DNA of 64,000 nucleotides from Prevotella sp. (GCA_017412705.1 JAFPWS010000038.1:1-64000), one strand, 5' to 3'. Positions 10,201 through 18,952 are shown, counted from the stretch's first letter. A program made the numbers and translations. Notes: generated by a model from the sequence alone, not told the origin.

Positions 10201-10531
10201 GGGTAATCTTCATGCCTTTGGCGGCCTTGACGGTTTGTTCCTTGTAGCCTACATAGGAAATCTTCAACTGGGTGCCAGGAGCTACGTTCAGGGTGAAGTT
10301 ACCGTCAAAGTCTGTTACAGTACCTTGAACGGTCTTGCCTCCAACGATGACTACACTGGCGCCAATGATTGGTTCGCCTTGACTGTCAACAACGGTTCCG
10401 GTGATGCTACCTTGCTGCTGCACAGAAGCGTAGGCGTTCTGCATACCCAACATGGGAGGGGTAAAGAGCATAGCAGAGCACATCATGACCATAGGCATGA
10501 CAGTACCTTTAATCAAATTAGCTTTATTCAT
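7280..10531 (-). CDS. SusC/RagA family TonB-linked outer membrane transporter, full length
   Basis: A 1083-residue TonB-dependent transporter and the first gene of the SusCD operon. After a long signal region (to about residue 37) it has a carboxypeptidase-regulatory-like domain (GSITGTVVDSQGEPIIGASV...), the plug domain (about residues 125-245, with FVRGQATWVDSSPLIQVDG and LKDASATAVFGVRGANGVV) and the barrel, ending ...TASLKLGF. A TAnnTTTG box lies 45-52 bp upstream of the start. The divergently transcribed acetylesterase/lyase genes across the 190-bp gap and the GH105 and PL26-like genes nearby point to rhamnogalacturonan I as substrate; this is inference. Confidence 0.96.
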   Translation of the reverse strand: MNKANLIKGTVMPMVMMCSAMLFTPPMLGMQNAYASVQQQGSITGTVVDSQGEPIIGASVVIVGGKTVQGTVTDFDGNFTLNVAPGTQLKISYVGYKEQTVKAAKGMKITLEEESTMLQGVEIVAYGVQKKVTVTGALSSVKAEDLVRTPVSSVNNVLAGQLSGVTTVQYSGEPGSDAASIFVRGQATWVDSSPLIQVDGVEREMWDIDPNEIESITVLKDASATAVFGVRGANGVVLITTKRGAEGKAKISINTSFSAVTPTKMIEQASSYDYALFHNQMMVNDGKSPSFSDAVIQKFKDGSDPIRFPSMKWDEYIMKDVTLQQQHNINITGGNKKVKYFISAGMMTQGGIFKEFDKSWDYGYQYQRFNYRANLDMNVTKTTLLSFNISGKVDDSAKPRTGQGSGGMIKAIYQATPFSSPGIIDGRYIVNTNVGADNEDGNTLPFVGDSPMTYYAYQPGAIQQNNNKLSMDVVLDQKLDFITKGLSFKLKGSYNSSYGVTKTLTASVASYTPVVLAQRDADGNIMYDASGNILTQDMKFRKSGSDVEPTYAYTYGKGRDWYLEGSFSYNRTFGDHTVNGLILYNQSKEYYKTDGDGNIYIDIPRTYVGLVGRVTYDFKNRYMAEFNIGYNGSENFAPGKRFGTFPAGSIGWVTSDEPFFEPLKKVVSFLKLRASWGLVGNDKVSAKRFMYIADPYNVNQSALLERTGKDTGAFGYNFGVENGTTSKGAVEASKNYPDVSWEKAFKQDYGVDINFLDDRLRATFDFYKEHRKDILAQDKTVPGMLGFNVPFTNFGEVDSWGWELSLNWNDKIGSDFRYWAKLNLSHNQNEIIIDRQAPQANDYMYTKGHRIGSRSLYQFWKYYYEGAEADYEKEFGTPFPTQFVSELRPGDAVYVDLDKNGKIDSNDVIVGLGHTDDPEYIAGLSLGFSWKNFTFNTQLTGAWNVSRLLEGTFRTPFTAATGQSTTGGGLLQYHIDNTWTVDNPSQGAEYPRLTYENANQNYASSTLYEKDSKYLRLKTIQIAYDFHFPFMKKLGLNQLQLALSGYNLLTFTPYIWGDPEARASSSPSYPLQRTYTASLKLGF

Positions 10532-10575
10532 ACGTTTAACATTAGTAGATTCTACTCTAAATAGCTTAAGCGATG

Positions 10576-10583
10576 CAAAAATA
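10576..10583 (-). promoter_or_regulatory. Promoter -7 box of the SusCD operon
   Basis: On the minus strand the box reads TATTTTTG, matching the Bacteroidota TAnnTTTG consensus, 45 bp before the SusC start. I see no clear TTTG at the -33 position, which would fit an activator-dependent promoter. Confidence 0.5.
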
Positions 10584-10677
10584 TAAATTTTTTAGCAATT
10601 ATGAAAATAATTTGCCTTTTTTTTAACCTTTTGGCCGATTTTTTTCTCAAATAGACGCGGAATTAAAAAAAAATCCG

Positions 10678-10685
10678 TAAGTTTG
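10678..10685 (+). promoter_or_regulatory. Promoter -7 box of the acetylesterase/lyase operon
   Basis: TAAGTTTG matches the TAnnTTTG consensus 36 bp before the ATG at 10722. The -33 position lacks TTTG. About 30 bp upstream, at 10649-10668, is a 20-mer related to sites at 407 and 53477. Confidence 0.5.
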
Positions 10686-10721
10686 CACAATATTAATTAA
10701 AAACTAATCGATGCAGTGGTC

Positions 10722-12404
10722 ATGAAGAAAACGATTTGTACCCTTATGATGCTTGTGGCATTGACAGCAACGGCACAGGTGACGGACCGTAGTGGTGTGA
10801 GTGATGTGAACGGTGTGGTTGACAATACTCCTGACAGCATAGCCAAGGCTATGACTGCGAGGCCGGTACCTGGGTCGAGCCGCAGGGGCAACAACCCGGT
10901 ATTGTTCCTCATCGGCAACTCTACCATGCGTACGGGTACGTTGGGCAATGGCAACAACGGACAGTGGGGGTGGGGCTATTATGCCCATGAGTATTTCGAC
11001 CCGACGAAGATAACGGTGGAGAACCAGGCCCTGGGCGGCATGAGTAGCCGCACATTCTACAACAAGCTATGGGAACCCATCCGTCAGGCCATCCGACCGG
11101 GCGACTGGGTCATCATCTCTATCGGACACAATGACAATGGCCCATACGACTCGGGGCGTGCCCGGGCCAGTATTCCAGGGACTGGACACGACACGCTGAA
11201 TGTCACCATACAGGAAACGGGCGAAAAGGAAACGGTGTATACCTATGGCGGCTATATGCGTAAATATATTAATGATGTACGCGCGCAGGGCGGCTTCCCT
11301 ATCCTGATGTCGCTGACTCCGCGCAATGCATACGACAACAACGGCAAGATAGTACGCAAGCCGCATACACAGTGGCAGATGCAGGTGGCGGCCGAGGAGG
11401 GAGTCCCCTTCGTCGACCTGAACGAGCTGTCGGCCAAGAAGCTGGATAGCTATGGCCCGTGGAAGACCGACTACCACTTCTTCCTCGACAAGATACATAC
11501 CAGCCGCTTTGGTGCGATGATGAATGCCCGCTCGGCGGCAGAGGGTCTGATGGCCAGCACGAATCCGGCGCTGAATCCGCTGAAGGCGATGATGCGAAAC
11601 GTACAGCTGCCGGTATACGACCTGACACGTACGGAGGGCAAGCCTGTGGTCTTTATCACGGGCGACAGCACGGTGAAGAACGCCGACAAAGACGCCGACG
11701 GCATGTGGGGGTGGGGGGCTGTGGCCAACACCATCTTTGACGAGTCGAAGATAGACATCGTGAATGCTGCCATGGCAGGACGCAGCTGTCGGTCATTTCT
11801 GAACGAAGGCCGTTGGGAAAAGGTGTATAACAGCCTGAAGCCCGGCGACTTTGTGCTTATCCAGTTTGGACATAACGATATCGGGGCCATCGACAAGCCC
11901 AAGTACCGGGCAGCCATCGCCTCGGGTAGGGACACCTGCCATGTCTACCGCATGCAGGCTGCCAAGGAGGACCTGGCCAAGCAGAACGTCATCGACCAGA
12001 AGCTGAAGTCGAACACGCAGGTAGGCAGCTACGAGGTGGTCTATTCGTTTGGCTGGTACCTGAAGAAGTTTATCCAGGATGTGCGTGAGAAGGGGGCTAC
12101 ACCGATATTGGTCTCGCTGACGCCGCGCAACGAATGGATCGACGGCAAGATAGAGCGCCGCAACGACTCCTATGGCAAATGGTATCGGGAGGTCGTCGAA
12201 GAGACGGGCGTGGAGTTTGTTGACCTGCACAACATCACTGCAGACTTCCTGGACAAGAAGTGTGGCAAGAAGGAAAAGGCGATGAAGTATTTCAACCACG
12301 ACCATACACATACCTCTCTGCTTGGGGCTAAGACCAACGCGCAGAGCATTGCCAAGGGGCTGCGCGAGAACAAGAGCCAACTGGCCGACTACCTGAAGAA
12401 ATAA
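10722..12404 (+). CDS. Tandem SGNH/GDSL rhamnogalacturonan acetylesterase
   Basis: This secreted protein (560 residues) carries two copies of an SGNH-hydrolase fold of the rhamnogalacturonan acetylesterase type and would remove acetyl groups from RG-I ahead of the lyases. The signal is MKKTICTLMMLVALTATAQ. Copy 1 (about residues 60-280) has LIGNST, GHND and a C-terminal DKIHTS; copy 2 (about 290-540) has ITGDST, GHND and DHTHTS. Copy 1 has Asn instead of Asp in the block I GDS motif, next to the nucleophilic Ser. I chose the ATG at 10722 because the frame upstream has only a GTG. The gene is 17 bp upstream of the PL11 lyase, probably in one transcript. Confidence 0.85.
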   Translation: MKKTICTLMMLVALTATAQVTDRSGVSDVNGVVDNTPDSIAKAMTARPVPGSSRRGNNPVLFLIGNSTMRTGTLGNGNNGQWGWGYYAHEYFDPTKITVENQALGGMSSRTFYNKLWEPIRQAIRPGDWVIISIGHNDNGPYDSGRARASIPGTGHDTLNVTIQETGEKETVYTYGGYMRKYINDVRAQGGFPILMSLTPRNAYDNNGKIVRKPHTQWQMQVAAEEGVPFVDLNELSAKKLDSYGPWKTDYHFFLDKIHTSRFGAMMNARSAAEGLMASTNPALNPLKAMMRNVQLPVYDLTRTEGKPVVFITGDSTVKNADKDADGMWGWGAVANTIFDESKIDIVNAAMAGRSCRSFLNEGRWEKVYNSLKPGDFVLIQFGHNDIGAIDKPKYRAAIASGRDTCHVYRMQAAKEDLAKQNVIDQKLKSNTQVGSYEVVYSFGWYLKKFIQDVREKGATPILVSLTPRNEWIDGKIERRNDSYGKWYREVVEETGVEFVDLHNITADFLDKKCGKKEKAMKYFNHDHTHTSLLGAKTNAQSIAKGLRENKSQLADYLKK

Positions 12405-12421
12405 TATAGACAACCGAAAAC

Positions 12422-14380
12422 ATGAACAAACTAATCTGCTTAACAATGATGATGGGTGCCGTCAGCACGATGTCGCAAACCTATCAGACCTACCCTTCAC
12501 AGATGGAGCGTCTGGATCGAGGGGTTGTAGCTCTGCCGGCTGAGCAGAAGGGAATCTTTGTGAGCTGGCGACTGCTGGGTACGGAACCGAAAGAAACTAC
12601 TTTCGACCTGCTGAGAGACGGAGAAACCATTGCCAAGGGGCTGAAAGTCACGAACTTTACGGATGTAGAGGGAACGGTTCAGAACCACTATCGGGTGGTG
12701 ACGAACGGTAGCAACAAGGAATCATCAGCCGATGTCTCGCCATGGAAGGACCTGTATACAAGCATTGCGCTGGACCGTCCGAAGGGTGGGATGCTCGATG
12801 GCCGAAGGTATGACTACACGCCCAACGACTGCTCGGTGGGCGACGTAGACGGCGACGGACAGTATGAGCTGTTCCTGAAGTGGGATCCCTCAAACGCTCA
12901 CGACAATTCGCACGACGGTATGACGGGAGAAGTGTACATTGACTGCATCAGGCTCGACGGCACGAAGCTCTGGCGTGTCAATTTGGGCAAGAATATCCGT
13001 GCCGGGGCCCATTATACGCAGTTCCAGGTATATGACTTCGACCGTGACGGACGGGCAGAACTTATCTGCAAGACCGCTCCCGGGTCGGTGGATGGTACTG
13101 GACGTTATGTCACGGAGGCTGCAGACGAGACCGACATCCGGCAGGCCGACAATGCTGCCGACTATCGCAACGAACGGGGAAGAATCCTGAGTGGACCGGA
13201 ATACCTGACGGTGTTCGACGGACTGACGGGACGCGCCGTGCATACGATATACTATCGTCCCAACCGCGCCTTGGGCGTAGGGGGAGATGTCGCCTACGAC
13301 AAAGAAGGGTGGGGCGACCGTGGTGTCTTGGGCAATCGCGGCGAGCGCTTCCTGGCGTGCGTGGCATGGCTGGACGGACCACAGGGAAAGCCCAGTGCAG
13401 TGCTGTGCAGAGGCTACTACACACCCTCTCATCTCTGGGCGGTCGACTTTGACGGGCGGAAACTGTCCACCAAATGGTTTCATGCCTCTGCTACCCCCCA
13501 TGATTATTATGTCGTCGACAAAGACGGGCACCAGACGTGGTACCGGGGCCTGGAGCATACGGCCTACGGACAGGGCGCACACAGTGTCTCCGTCGGCGAT
13601 GTGGATGGCGACGGGTGCGATGAGATAACGTATGGCTCGGCGGCTATCGACCACGACGGCAAACTACTGTACTCTACCGGCTTGGGACATGGCGACGCTA
13701 CGCACCTGAGCGATCTGGACCCCGACCGTCCGGGGCTGGAGTTCTATATGGTGCATGAAGAGCGTCCTTATGGTGCTGACCTCCGGGATGCCAGAACGGG
13801 TGAGCGTATCTTCTATGAGACGGCAGACGAGGATACGGGACGCGGGCTGGCTGCTGACATAGATGCCCGCCACAGGGGATTCGAGTATTGGCAGGTTGAG
13901 AGGAAGGCCGTGCGCAACATCAAGGGTGAGATCATCTCTAAACAGAATCCGTCCATCAACTTCCGCATCTATTGGGATGGTGATTTGCAGGACGAACTCC
14001 TGGCCAACCGCCGCGAGCGCCCCCACTTCCCCTCCTATCTCCAGAAGTGGGATGGCGAGAAAGCCGTGCCCCTGCCGCTGAGCAACGGCAAGCACCTGTA
14101 TGAGATGGGACATTCGGTATCGAACAACTGGACCAAGGCAACGCCGTGTCTGCAAGCCGACCTGCTGGGCGACTGGCGAGAGGAGCTGATACTGTGGGAC
14201 GAAAGCGATGCTGCCCATCTCAATGTCTTTACGACCAATATCCCTACCGAGTATGCTGTGCCGACGCTGATGCACGACAACATCTATCGTCTGAGCATCT
14301 GTTGGCAGAATACGGCATACAACCAACCACCGCACCTGGGCTATTATCTGCCAGATGCGGTGAAGAAGGCCGGGAAGTGA
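12422..14380 (+). CDS. PL11 family rhamnogalacturonan lyase
   Basis: A 652-residue secreted endo- or exo-lyase that cuts the rhamnose-galacturonate backbone of RG-I by beta-elimination. After a signal (MNKLICLTMMMGAVSTMSQ) comes the small N-terminal beta domain (QMERLDRGVVALP...FVSWRLLGTEP) and then an eight-bladed propeller with repeated calcium-site motifs such as GDVDGDGQYELFLKWDPSNA, YDFDRDGRAELICKT and GDVDGDGCDEITYGS. The ending PTLMHDNIYRLSICWQNTAY is the PL11 signature I rely on. The length matches YesW/YesX-type enzymes plus a signal. It converges with the PL26-like gene, with 22 bp between the stops. Confidence 0.93.
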   Translation: MNKLICLTMMMGAVSTMSQTYQTYPSQMERLDRGVVALPAEQKGIFVSWRLLGTEPKETTFDLLRDGETIAKGLKVTNFTDVEGTVQNHYRVVTNGSNKESSADVSPWKDLYTSIALDRPKGGMLDGRRYDYTPNDCSVGDVDGDGQYELFLKWDPSNAHDNSHDGMTGEVYIDCIRLDGTKLWRVNLGKNIRAGAHYTQFQVYDFDRDGRAELICKTAPGSVDGTGRYVTEAADETDIRQADNAADYRNERGRILSGPEYLTVFDGLTGRAVHTIYYRPNRALGVGGDVAYDKEGWGDRGVLGNRGERFLACVAWLDGPQGKPSAVLCRGYYTPSHLWAVDFDGRKLSTKWFHASATPHDYYVVDKDGHQTWYRGLEHTAYGQGAHSVSVGDVDGDGCDEITYGSAAIDHDGKLLYSTGLGHGDATHLSDLDPDRPGLEFYMVHEERPYGADLRDARTGERIFYETADEDTGRGLAADIDARHRGFEYWQVERKAVRNIKGEIISKQNPSINFRIYWDGDLQDELLANRRERPHFPSYLQKWDGEKAVPLPLSNGKHLYEMGHSVSNNWTKATPCLQADLLGDWREELILWDESDAAHLNVFTTNIPTEYAVPTLMHDNIYRLSICWQNTAYNQPPHLGYYLPDAVKKAGK

Positions 14381-14402
14381 CAATACGGAAGCGGGCTTCA
14401 GG

Positions 14403-17400
14403 TCACGGAATCACCTCTAACATATAGATGGCGTCGAGCGACCATAGGGCCGCATCATTGGTGGAAATGCCTTTGCGTGGAGCTAACAGAGAGTTCCAGA
14501 CAAAGGCTTTTCTTTGTGGGTCGCGGTCGAGCCATGCCGCATAGGCGTCAAGGCGGCGTACGGGGAAGTGGTTGCGCTGAACCTTGAGGGCCATCTCCCG
14601 ATAGCGGCGTGCATGGTCGAGCCAGCACTGATTGAATGCTGCATTGTTCATGACGGGCATCAGCTCGTTCATCACCTCAAAGCCACCCATGATACTCAGC
14701 AGGTGACTGGTGCTCCGAAGGGAGTCGGGACCATCGTAGCTGATGCGCCCTGTCGCCGGGTCGTAGCCTTTGGCCAGGTTGCCTGTGAAAATGCCGTCAG
14801 AGAGTGAGGCTATCGACTGCATACCTGTCTGTATCTTGTGGTAATAGTAGGCGATGCCCGTACGCTCCCATTCCGTCATCCAGTTGCCGGCATAGGCCAC
14901 CCAGTCGGGACCGATGCGCAGGCGTGCGGGTGCCGAGCAGGGATACTGCGTGCGGGGCTCGGCCAGTCGCATGGGATCCAGGTGCCAGAGCAGGGTGTCG
15001 GCATCCTTTTGCAGTCGCATCAGGTCGCCCGTCCGCTCGTCGGCTGTCAGGTAGTAGTAATAGCGCAGGAAGGCAGCTTGCGAGATACGCGCCTCCTTGG
15101 CTCCGCAACCCCAATGGCTGACGTTGTGGCGACTGCCTAAGGGGGCAAAGGGACCGATGTGGTAAGTGTCGACTTCGCTGTTGTGGCGGGTCATGGCTTC
15201 TGCCATGCGCCAGATATCATTCCGGCCAGAGCGCAGGAACATGGTCCATAGCCATACGGGAGAGGCCAACTCGGTATTGTCCCAGGCATAGCCTCCCACA
15301 TCATAGCGCCACTCGTCGCGCTCGGGGTCGTAGGCATGCATGACATCGCCATAGTTCCAGAATCCGTACCACTTATGACGCTCGGTCTCCTGCTGATAGA
15401 TGTGGATGAATTCGTCGAGACGGTCTTCTACTGCCTTGTTGGCGGAAGGGAGCGACCAGATGCCGAAGGCCTGACGGCTGTGAAGGTATTCGGGTGTGGG
15501 GAGCAGACGGATATCGCCCGACAATATGGCTGACTGGCGGGCAAGTGCCTCCTGACCGGGGTAGCTGTTTTGCGGCAACAGCCATAACTCGCTGGTTCGG
15601 GCAATGCCGTAGGGAGTACTCATCCCTTCCTGCACGTCTTCATAGCTTTCCTGCAGGCCGTGGGCTATCGTGTCGTAGTGGCAGAGGTTCATAGGCTCTG
15701 CCTCGGGGCTCCAGAGATACATGGTCAGCTGAGCTTCCTTGCTGCGGGCACCGGAAACGGCCATGGTTGAGGGGTATGACTGCCAGAAATCCTTCAGGCA
15801 GACAGCCATGCCACCTTCCACATCGCCCACAAAGGCATAACCTGGCGAGCGTTCGCCGGTCAGGGTTCCTATCCATGGTGAGGCACTGGTGGCCCGCTTG
15901 CGGATGGAGAAAGCATTGTCGGTCAGTTGGGAGAGACGGAACTCGTCCCATTGTGCCCAATGGTCGATAAGCGACTGTCCCAGCTGGTCGAAGGCTTCAC
16001 GCGGTGGTATGCGCTGCCCTTGCATCTGTTGTAGCTGGATGTTCTGCTTCTGCCTGATGCCACGGCCTTCCTCTGGTGGGGATTGCTGTAGTCGTAGCTC
16101 GCGGCGTCCGTCGAGGGGCTGAACGGGTTCTGACCATACCCGCTCGGGCGACATGGCAAAGGCAATATGACGATTGTAGGCCTCTGTGCGCATGGGGATG
16201 TCAAAACGGATGCCCAATGACGTGATGAAGTCCTCGGTTTGTTCACCGTCGTAGGTAAAGGTATGTGTCATCTTGACTTGCTCGCTGTCGTACCAGAAGT
16301 GCAATCGGATGACGAAGGGCAGCCAGTGGCGCTGTCCGTCGCTATGCATGCCTTCTATCTTGATAATGGCGTCGACCTTGCTCTGTCGTTCGACGCAGGC
16401 TTGTCGGATGAGCGAATGATAGCTGCCTTTTGTCGTCGTGGCCACCAGACTGGCTGTTCCTCCTATCTTCTTGTTGTCCAGTAGGATACTGTCCATCAGG
16501 GAATGGCCGCCCTTGGGGATGTAGGCGGTCAGCCGGCGGGTGGCAATCTTCATCTGTTTTCCGTTGTCAGTCACGGTGATGGTGGGAGCGGTGGTCTTTT
16601 TGCCTCGTTGTACGACGCGTGGCGCGTTGCCTTTCACCACTGCAGAGAGTGCGGCCCATTTGACAGTACCGTCGGGCCAGTAGGCTGTGGCCCAGGCGTC
16701 GGATGGTGTCTCGTCAGAGAGTGCCAGCAGCGATGCATCGCGCAGCTCTCCTTGACGGAAGGGAATGCCAAAGGTTGTAGGACAGGCATCTGCTGGGGGT
16801 GTCATCCAATGCAAGGGTATGCCGGATGCCAAGGAGTAATCCTCGCTTTGGCGACTCTGGAAATGGGTGATGCGGGTGCGCGACAGGGTGGTGCGGAACC
16901 CAAACCATCCGCTTTGCAGGGGCTGCGGGTCCAGATAGTCTACTATCAGTTCGTCGTCGATATAGCAGCGCATGCGACCGTAAAGGCTCTCTATCTTGAT
17001 GTGGTACCAGTGGTCGGGCTTCAGCAGATGGTCAGCATCGGTATATTCCTTGAGGATGGCAGGCCGATGGGCTGCATCATCGACCCCTCGCCCATCACCT
17101 GTGTAGCGACGGAAGCGGGTGGTGGTGTTGTGATTGCCGCCATAGCCTAAATAGTACATCTGCAGGGTATAGCAGCGCAGGAAGACACCACTGCGCCAGT
17201 CGGCTCGCGTCCAGATGTCTTTCTCCTGAGGGTCGCTGGCCAGCCAGAAAAAGTTGAGGTCGCTCAGACGGTCGTTCATCACCATCGCGTCGTATTCTAC
17301 CGTGGTGTTGGCCGTAAATGGCTGCTTGCGCCAAAGGGTTAATCCCTTAGGGGCGACAATCTCGCAGGTGTCGTGATGGAATGTCACCTGATAGTCGGAG

Positions 17401-17516
17401 GCTTCCGACTCGACGCGCCAGTATTTGTTGAACTCCTTCTGGTTCAGTCCCGACTGTGCCGTTGCCGGTAGGGCAGATAGCAGCAACAGTAGCTTAGAAA
17501 CGAATCTGACCGTCAT
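14403..17516 (-). CDS. PL26-like exo-rhamnogalacturonan lyase with N-terminal DUF6250-like domain
   Basis: A 1037-residue secreted protein, signal MTVRFVSKLLLLLSALPATAQ. Residues about 25-225 resemble a concanavalin/laminin-G-like DUF6250 domain (DLNFFWLASDP, WYHIKIESLYGRMRCYIDDE, GWFGFRTTLSRTRI). Residues about 235 onward resemble the three-domain PcRGLX/YetA family, which includes PL26 exo-rhamnogalacturonan lyase: PTTFGIPFRQGELRD and WPDGTVKWAALS at the start, then a helical barrel with many Trp/Tyr residues. Its start overlaps the GH105 gene end by 23 bp, so the two are translationally coupled. Role in RG-I breakdown follows from this pairing; activity is untested. Confidence 0.75.
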   Translation of the reverse strand: MTVRFVSKLLLLLSALPATAQSGLNQKEFNKYWRVESEASDYQVTFHHDTCEIVAPKGLTLWRKQPFTANTTVEYDAMVMNDRLSDLNFFWLASDPQEKDIWTRADWRSGVFLRCYTLQMYYLGYGGNHNTTTRFRRYTGDGRGVDDAAHRPAILKEYTDADHLLKPDHWYHIKIESLYGRMRCYIDDELIVDYLDPQPLQSGWFGFRTTLSRTRITHFQSRQSEDYSLASGIPLHWMTPPADACPTTFGIPFRQGELRDASLLALSDETPSDAWATAYWPDGTVKWAALSAVVKGNAPRVVQRGKKTTAPTITVTDNGKQMKIATRRLTAYIPKGGHSLMDSILLDNKKIGGTASLVATTTKGSYHSLIRQACVERQSKVDAIIKIEGMHSDGQRHWLPFVIRLHFWYDSEQVKMTHTFTYDGEQTEDFITSLGIRFDIPMRTEAYNRHIAFAMSPERVWSEPVQPLDGRRELRLQQSPPEEGRGIRQKQNIQLQQMQGQRIPPREAFDQLGQSLIDHWAQWDEFRLSQLTDNAFSIRKRATSASPWIGTLTGERSPGYAFVGDVEGGMAVCLKDFWQSYPSTMAVSGARSKEAQLTMYLWSPEAEPMNLCHYDTIAHGLQESYEDVQEGMSTPYGIARTSELWLLPQNSYPGQEALARQSAILSGDIRLLPTPEYLHSRQAFGIWSLPSANKAVEDRLDEFIHIYQQETERHKWYGFWNYGDVMHAYDPERDEWRYDVGGYAWDNTELASPVWLWTMFLRSGRNDIWRMAEAMTRHNSEVDTYHIGPFAPLGSRHNVSHWGCGAKEARISQAAFLRYYYYLTADERTGDLMRLQKDADTLLWHLDPMRLAEPRTQYPCSAPARLRIGPDWVAYAGNWMTEWERTGIAYYYHKIQTGMQSIASLSDGIFTGNLAKGYDPATGRISYDGPDSLRSTSHLLSIMGGFEVMNELMPVMNNAAFNQCWLDHARRYREMALKVQRNHFPVRRLDAYAAWLDRDPQRKAFVWNSLLAPRKGISTNDAALWSLDAIYMLEVIP

Positions 17517-18834
17517 AGTTGAAGATGGGTTGGTTGGTGGGAACTTCTTCGGGGTAGAACTGAACGGCAGAGTCGTTCGACTTGGGATGCTGCTTCGTCA
17601 ATAGGCGAATCATCTCGGCACCGGCCCAGATGGCAGGGCCATAGCCGTGAGCTGCCATGACATGGACAGGGCGATAGGCATAGAAGGCTGGGTCGAATCC
17701 CATGCCTGTGCCGACGCATACGTTCTCGACTTGTCCTTTGTTGTTGATGGAACGCTCTACGGCGTGCCACCCCAGTTGGGCTACAGGACCATAGGCTGAC
17801 GCATCAATCCATCCCTGATTGATGGCATGGGCTATGCAGTAGGTGAAGATGGCAGTGCAGGAGGTCTCTAAATAGGTGTCGTTGCGGTCGAGCAACTGAT
17901 GCCAGAAACCGTCTTTCTGCTGAAGGGGTGCCAAGCCGGCGATGTGCTTGCGTAACAGCTCGAGTACCTGTGGACGGCCGGCATGGTCGTTGGGAAGGAC
18001 GTCCAGTACCTCGCACAGCGTGAGAATGGCCCATCCGTTGGCGCGTCCCCAGTGGAAGGCAGGGTGGGGATTCATGGCCTCTACCCATCCGTGACGGAAG
18101 AGTCCCTTGTCTTCCAGGAACATGCGACTGCGGAACTGCTTGATCTGTTGGACGGCTTCGTCGTAGTAGCGCTGTTCGCCCGTCAGTTTGCCCATATAGG
18201 CAATGGTGGGGATGCCCATGAACATGTCGTCGAGCCATACGGTATTCTTATGTGGGCGCAGTCGGGCAAAGGTGCCGTCACTCAGACGGTATTCCTTGTT
18301 TATCACGTAGTCGGCATAGCGGTCAATGCAGTCGCGCAGCTTCAGTGTCTTGTCCTTCAGCGTGGCCTTGATCATCGCCGAACAGACGGCACCGGCATCG
18401 TCAAGGGCATGCGGGTCGACCACCTTTCGCATCAGTGGGTCTATTTTCTCTCCCTTGCGATGCCTCTCAGCATAGCGGGGAGCTTCGCTGGCTAACAGGT
18501 TCATGCGCTTGATGGCATAGTCGCTATAGGCCTTGTCTCCTGTTGCCTCACCTGCTGCCAGCATGGCGGAATAGGTTACCCCCCATTCGTAGCTGGTCAG
18601 GCGGAAGTCGCCCTTGCCCAATGCTGCGGGTGAGGCCACTTCCAGGTAGCGAAGCATCAGGTCCATCTTTTGTTTCACCTGTTGAACGGTTGATACGCCA
18701 TAGGGCGTCTGGTATTGTGGCTGCATCAAGTGCAACGGAGTGTTAGAGTCGTTGACTTGTTGTGCCTGAACGCTAAGACCTCCTATCGAGAGTAAGGTCA
18801 TCAAGATACATTTTCTTACCATTAATTGTTCCAT
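17494..18834 (-). CDS. GH105 unsaturated rhamnogalacturonyl hydrolase
   Basis: A 446-residue glycosidase that removes the 4,5-unsaturated galacturonate left at the non-reducing end by RG lyases. It has an N-terminal signal (through LSIGGLSVQAQQ) and the GH105/GH88 (alpha/alpha)6-barrel motifs WLDDMFMGIPTIAYMGK (containing the Asp expected to be the acid/base), FHWGRANGWAILTL and YLETSCTAIFTYCIAHAI. The length is usual for a YteR-like enzyme with a signal. It is the first gene of a two-gene minus-strand operon with the PL26-like protein and has its own promoter, divergent from the rhamnose operon. Confidence 0.92.
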   Translation of the reverse strand: MEQLMVRKCILMTLLSIGGLSVQAQQVNDSNTPLHLMQPQYQTPYGVSTVQQVKQKMDLMLRYLEVASPAALGKGDFRLTSYEWGVTYSAMLAAGEATGDKAYSDYAIKRMNLLASEAPRYAERHRKGEKIDPLMRKVVDPHALDDAGAVCSAMIKATLKDKTLKLRDCIDRYADYVINKEYRLSDGTFARLRPHKNTVWLDDMFMGIPTIAYMGKLTGEQRYYDEAVQQIKQFRSRMFLEDKGLFRHGWVEAMNPHPAFHWGRANGWAILTLCEVLDVLPNDHAGRPQVLELLRKHIAGLAPLQQKDGFWHQLLDRNDTYLETSCTAIFTYCIAHAINQGWIDASAYGPVAQLGWHAVERSINNKGQVENVCVGTGMGFDPAFYAYRPVHVMAAHGYGPAIWAGAEMIRLLTKQHPKSNDSAVQFYPEEVPTNQPIFNYDGQIRF

Positions 18835-18863
18835 TATTTGCTTTAGTTCGTTGTTTTCGGCTA

Positions 18864-18871
18864 CAAATTTA
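18864..18871 (-). promoter_or_regulatory. Promoter -7 box of the GH105 operon
   Basis: The minus strand reads TAAATTTG, a match to TAnnTTTG, 30 bp before the GH105 start. It faces away from the rhamnose operon promoter about 75 bp away, so a shared regulator could act in between. Confidence 0.6.
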
Positions 18872-18944
18872 AGAAAAAAAACCGGAAATGCATGATTTTA
18901 AGTAAAATTGGATAAGATTTTGTTTGTTTGTCCGACAAATTTCG

Positions 18945-18952
18945 TATCTTTG
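18945..18952 (+). promoter_or_regulatory. Promoter of the rhamnose operon
   Basis: TATCTTTG matches TAnnTTTG, 24 bp before the rhamnulokinase ATG. Upstream, TTTG is repeated in phase at 18919-18930, giving candidate -33 elements 18-22 bp away. Confidence 0.75.

Noticed and set aside
10586-10720. Riboswitch or attenuator between SusC and the acetylesterase gene
   Set aside because: The 190-bp gap is A/T-rich and shows no stable stem or known riboswitch motif.
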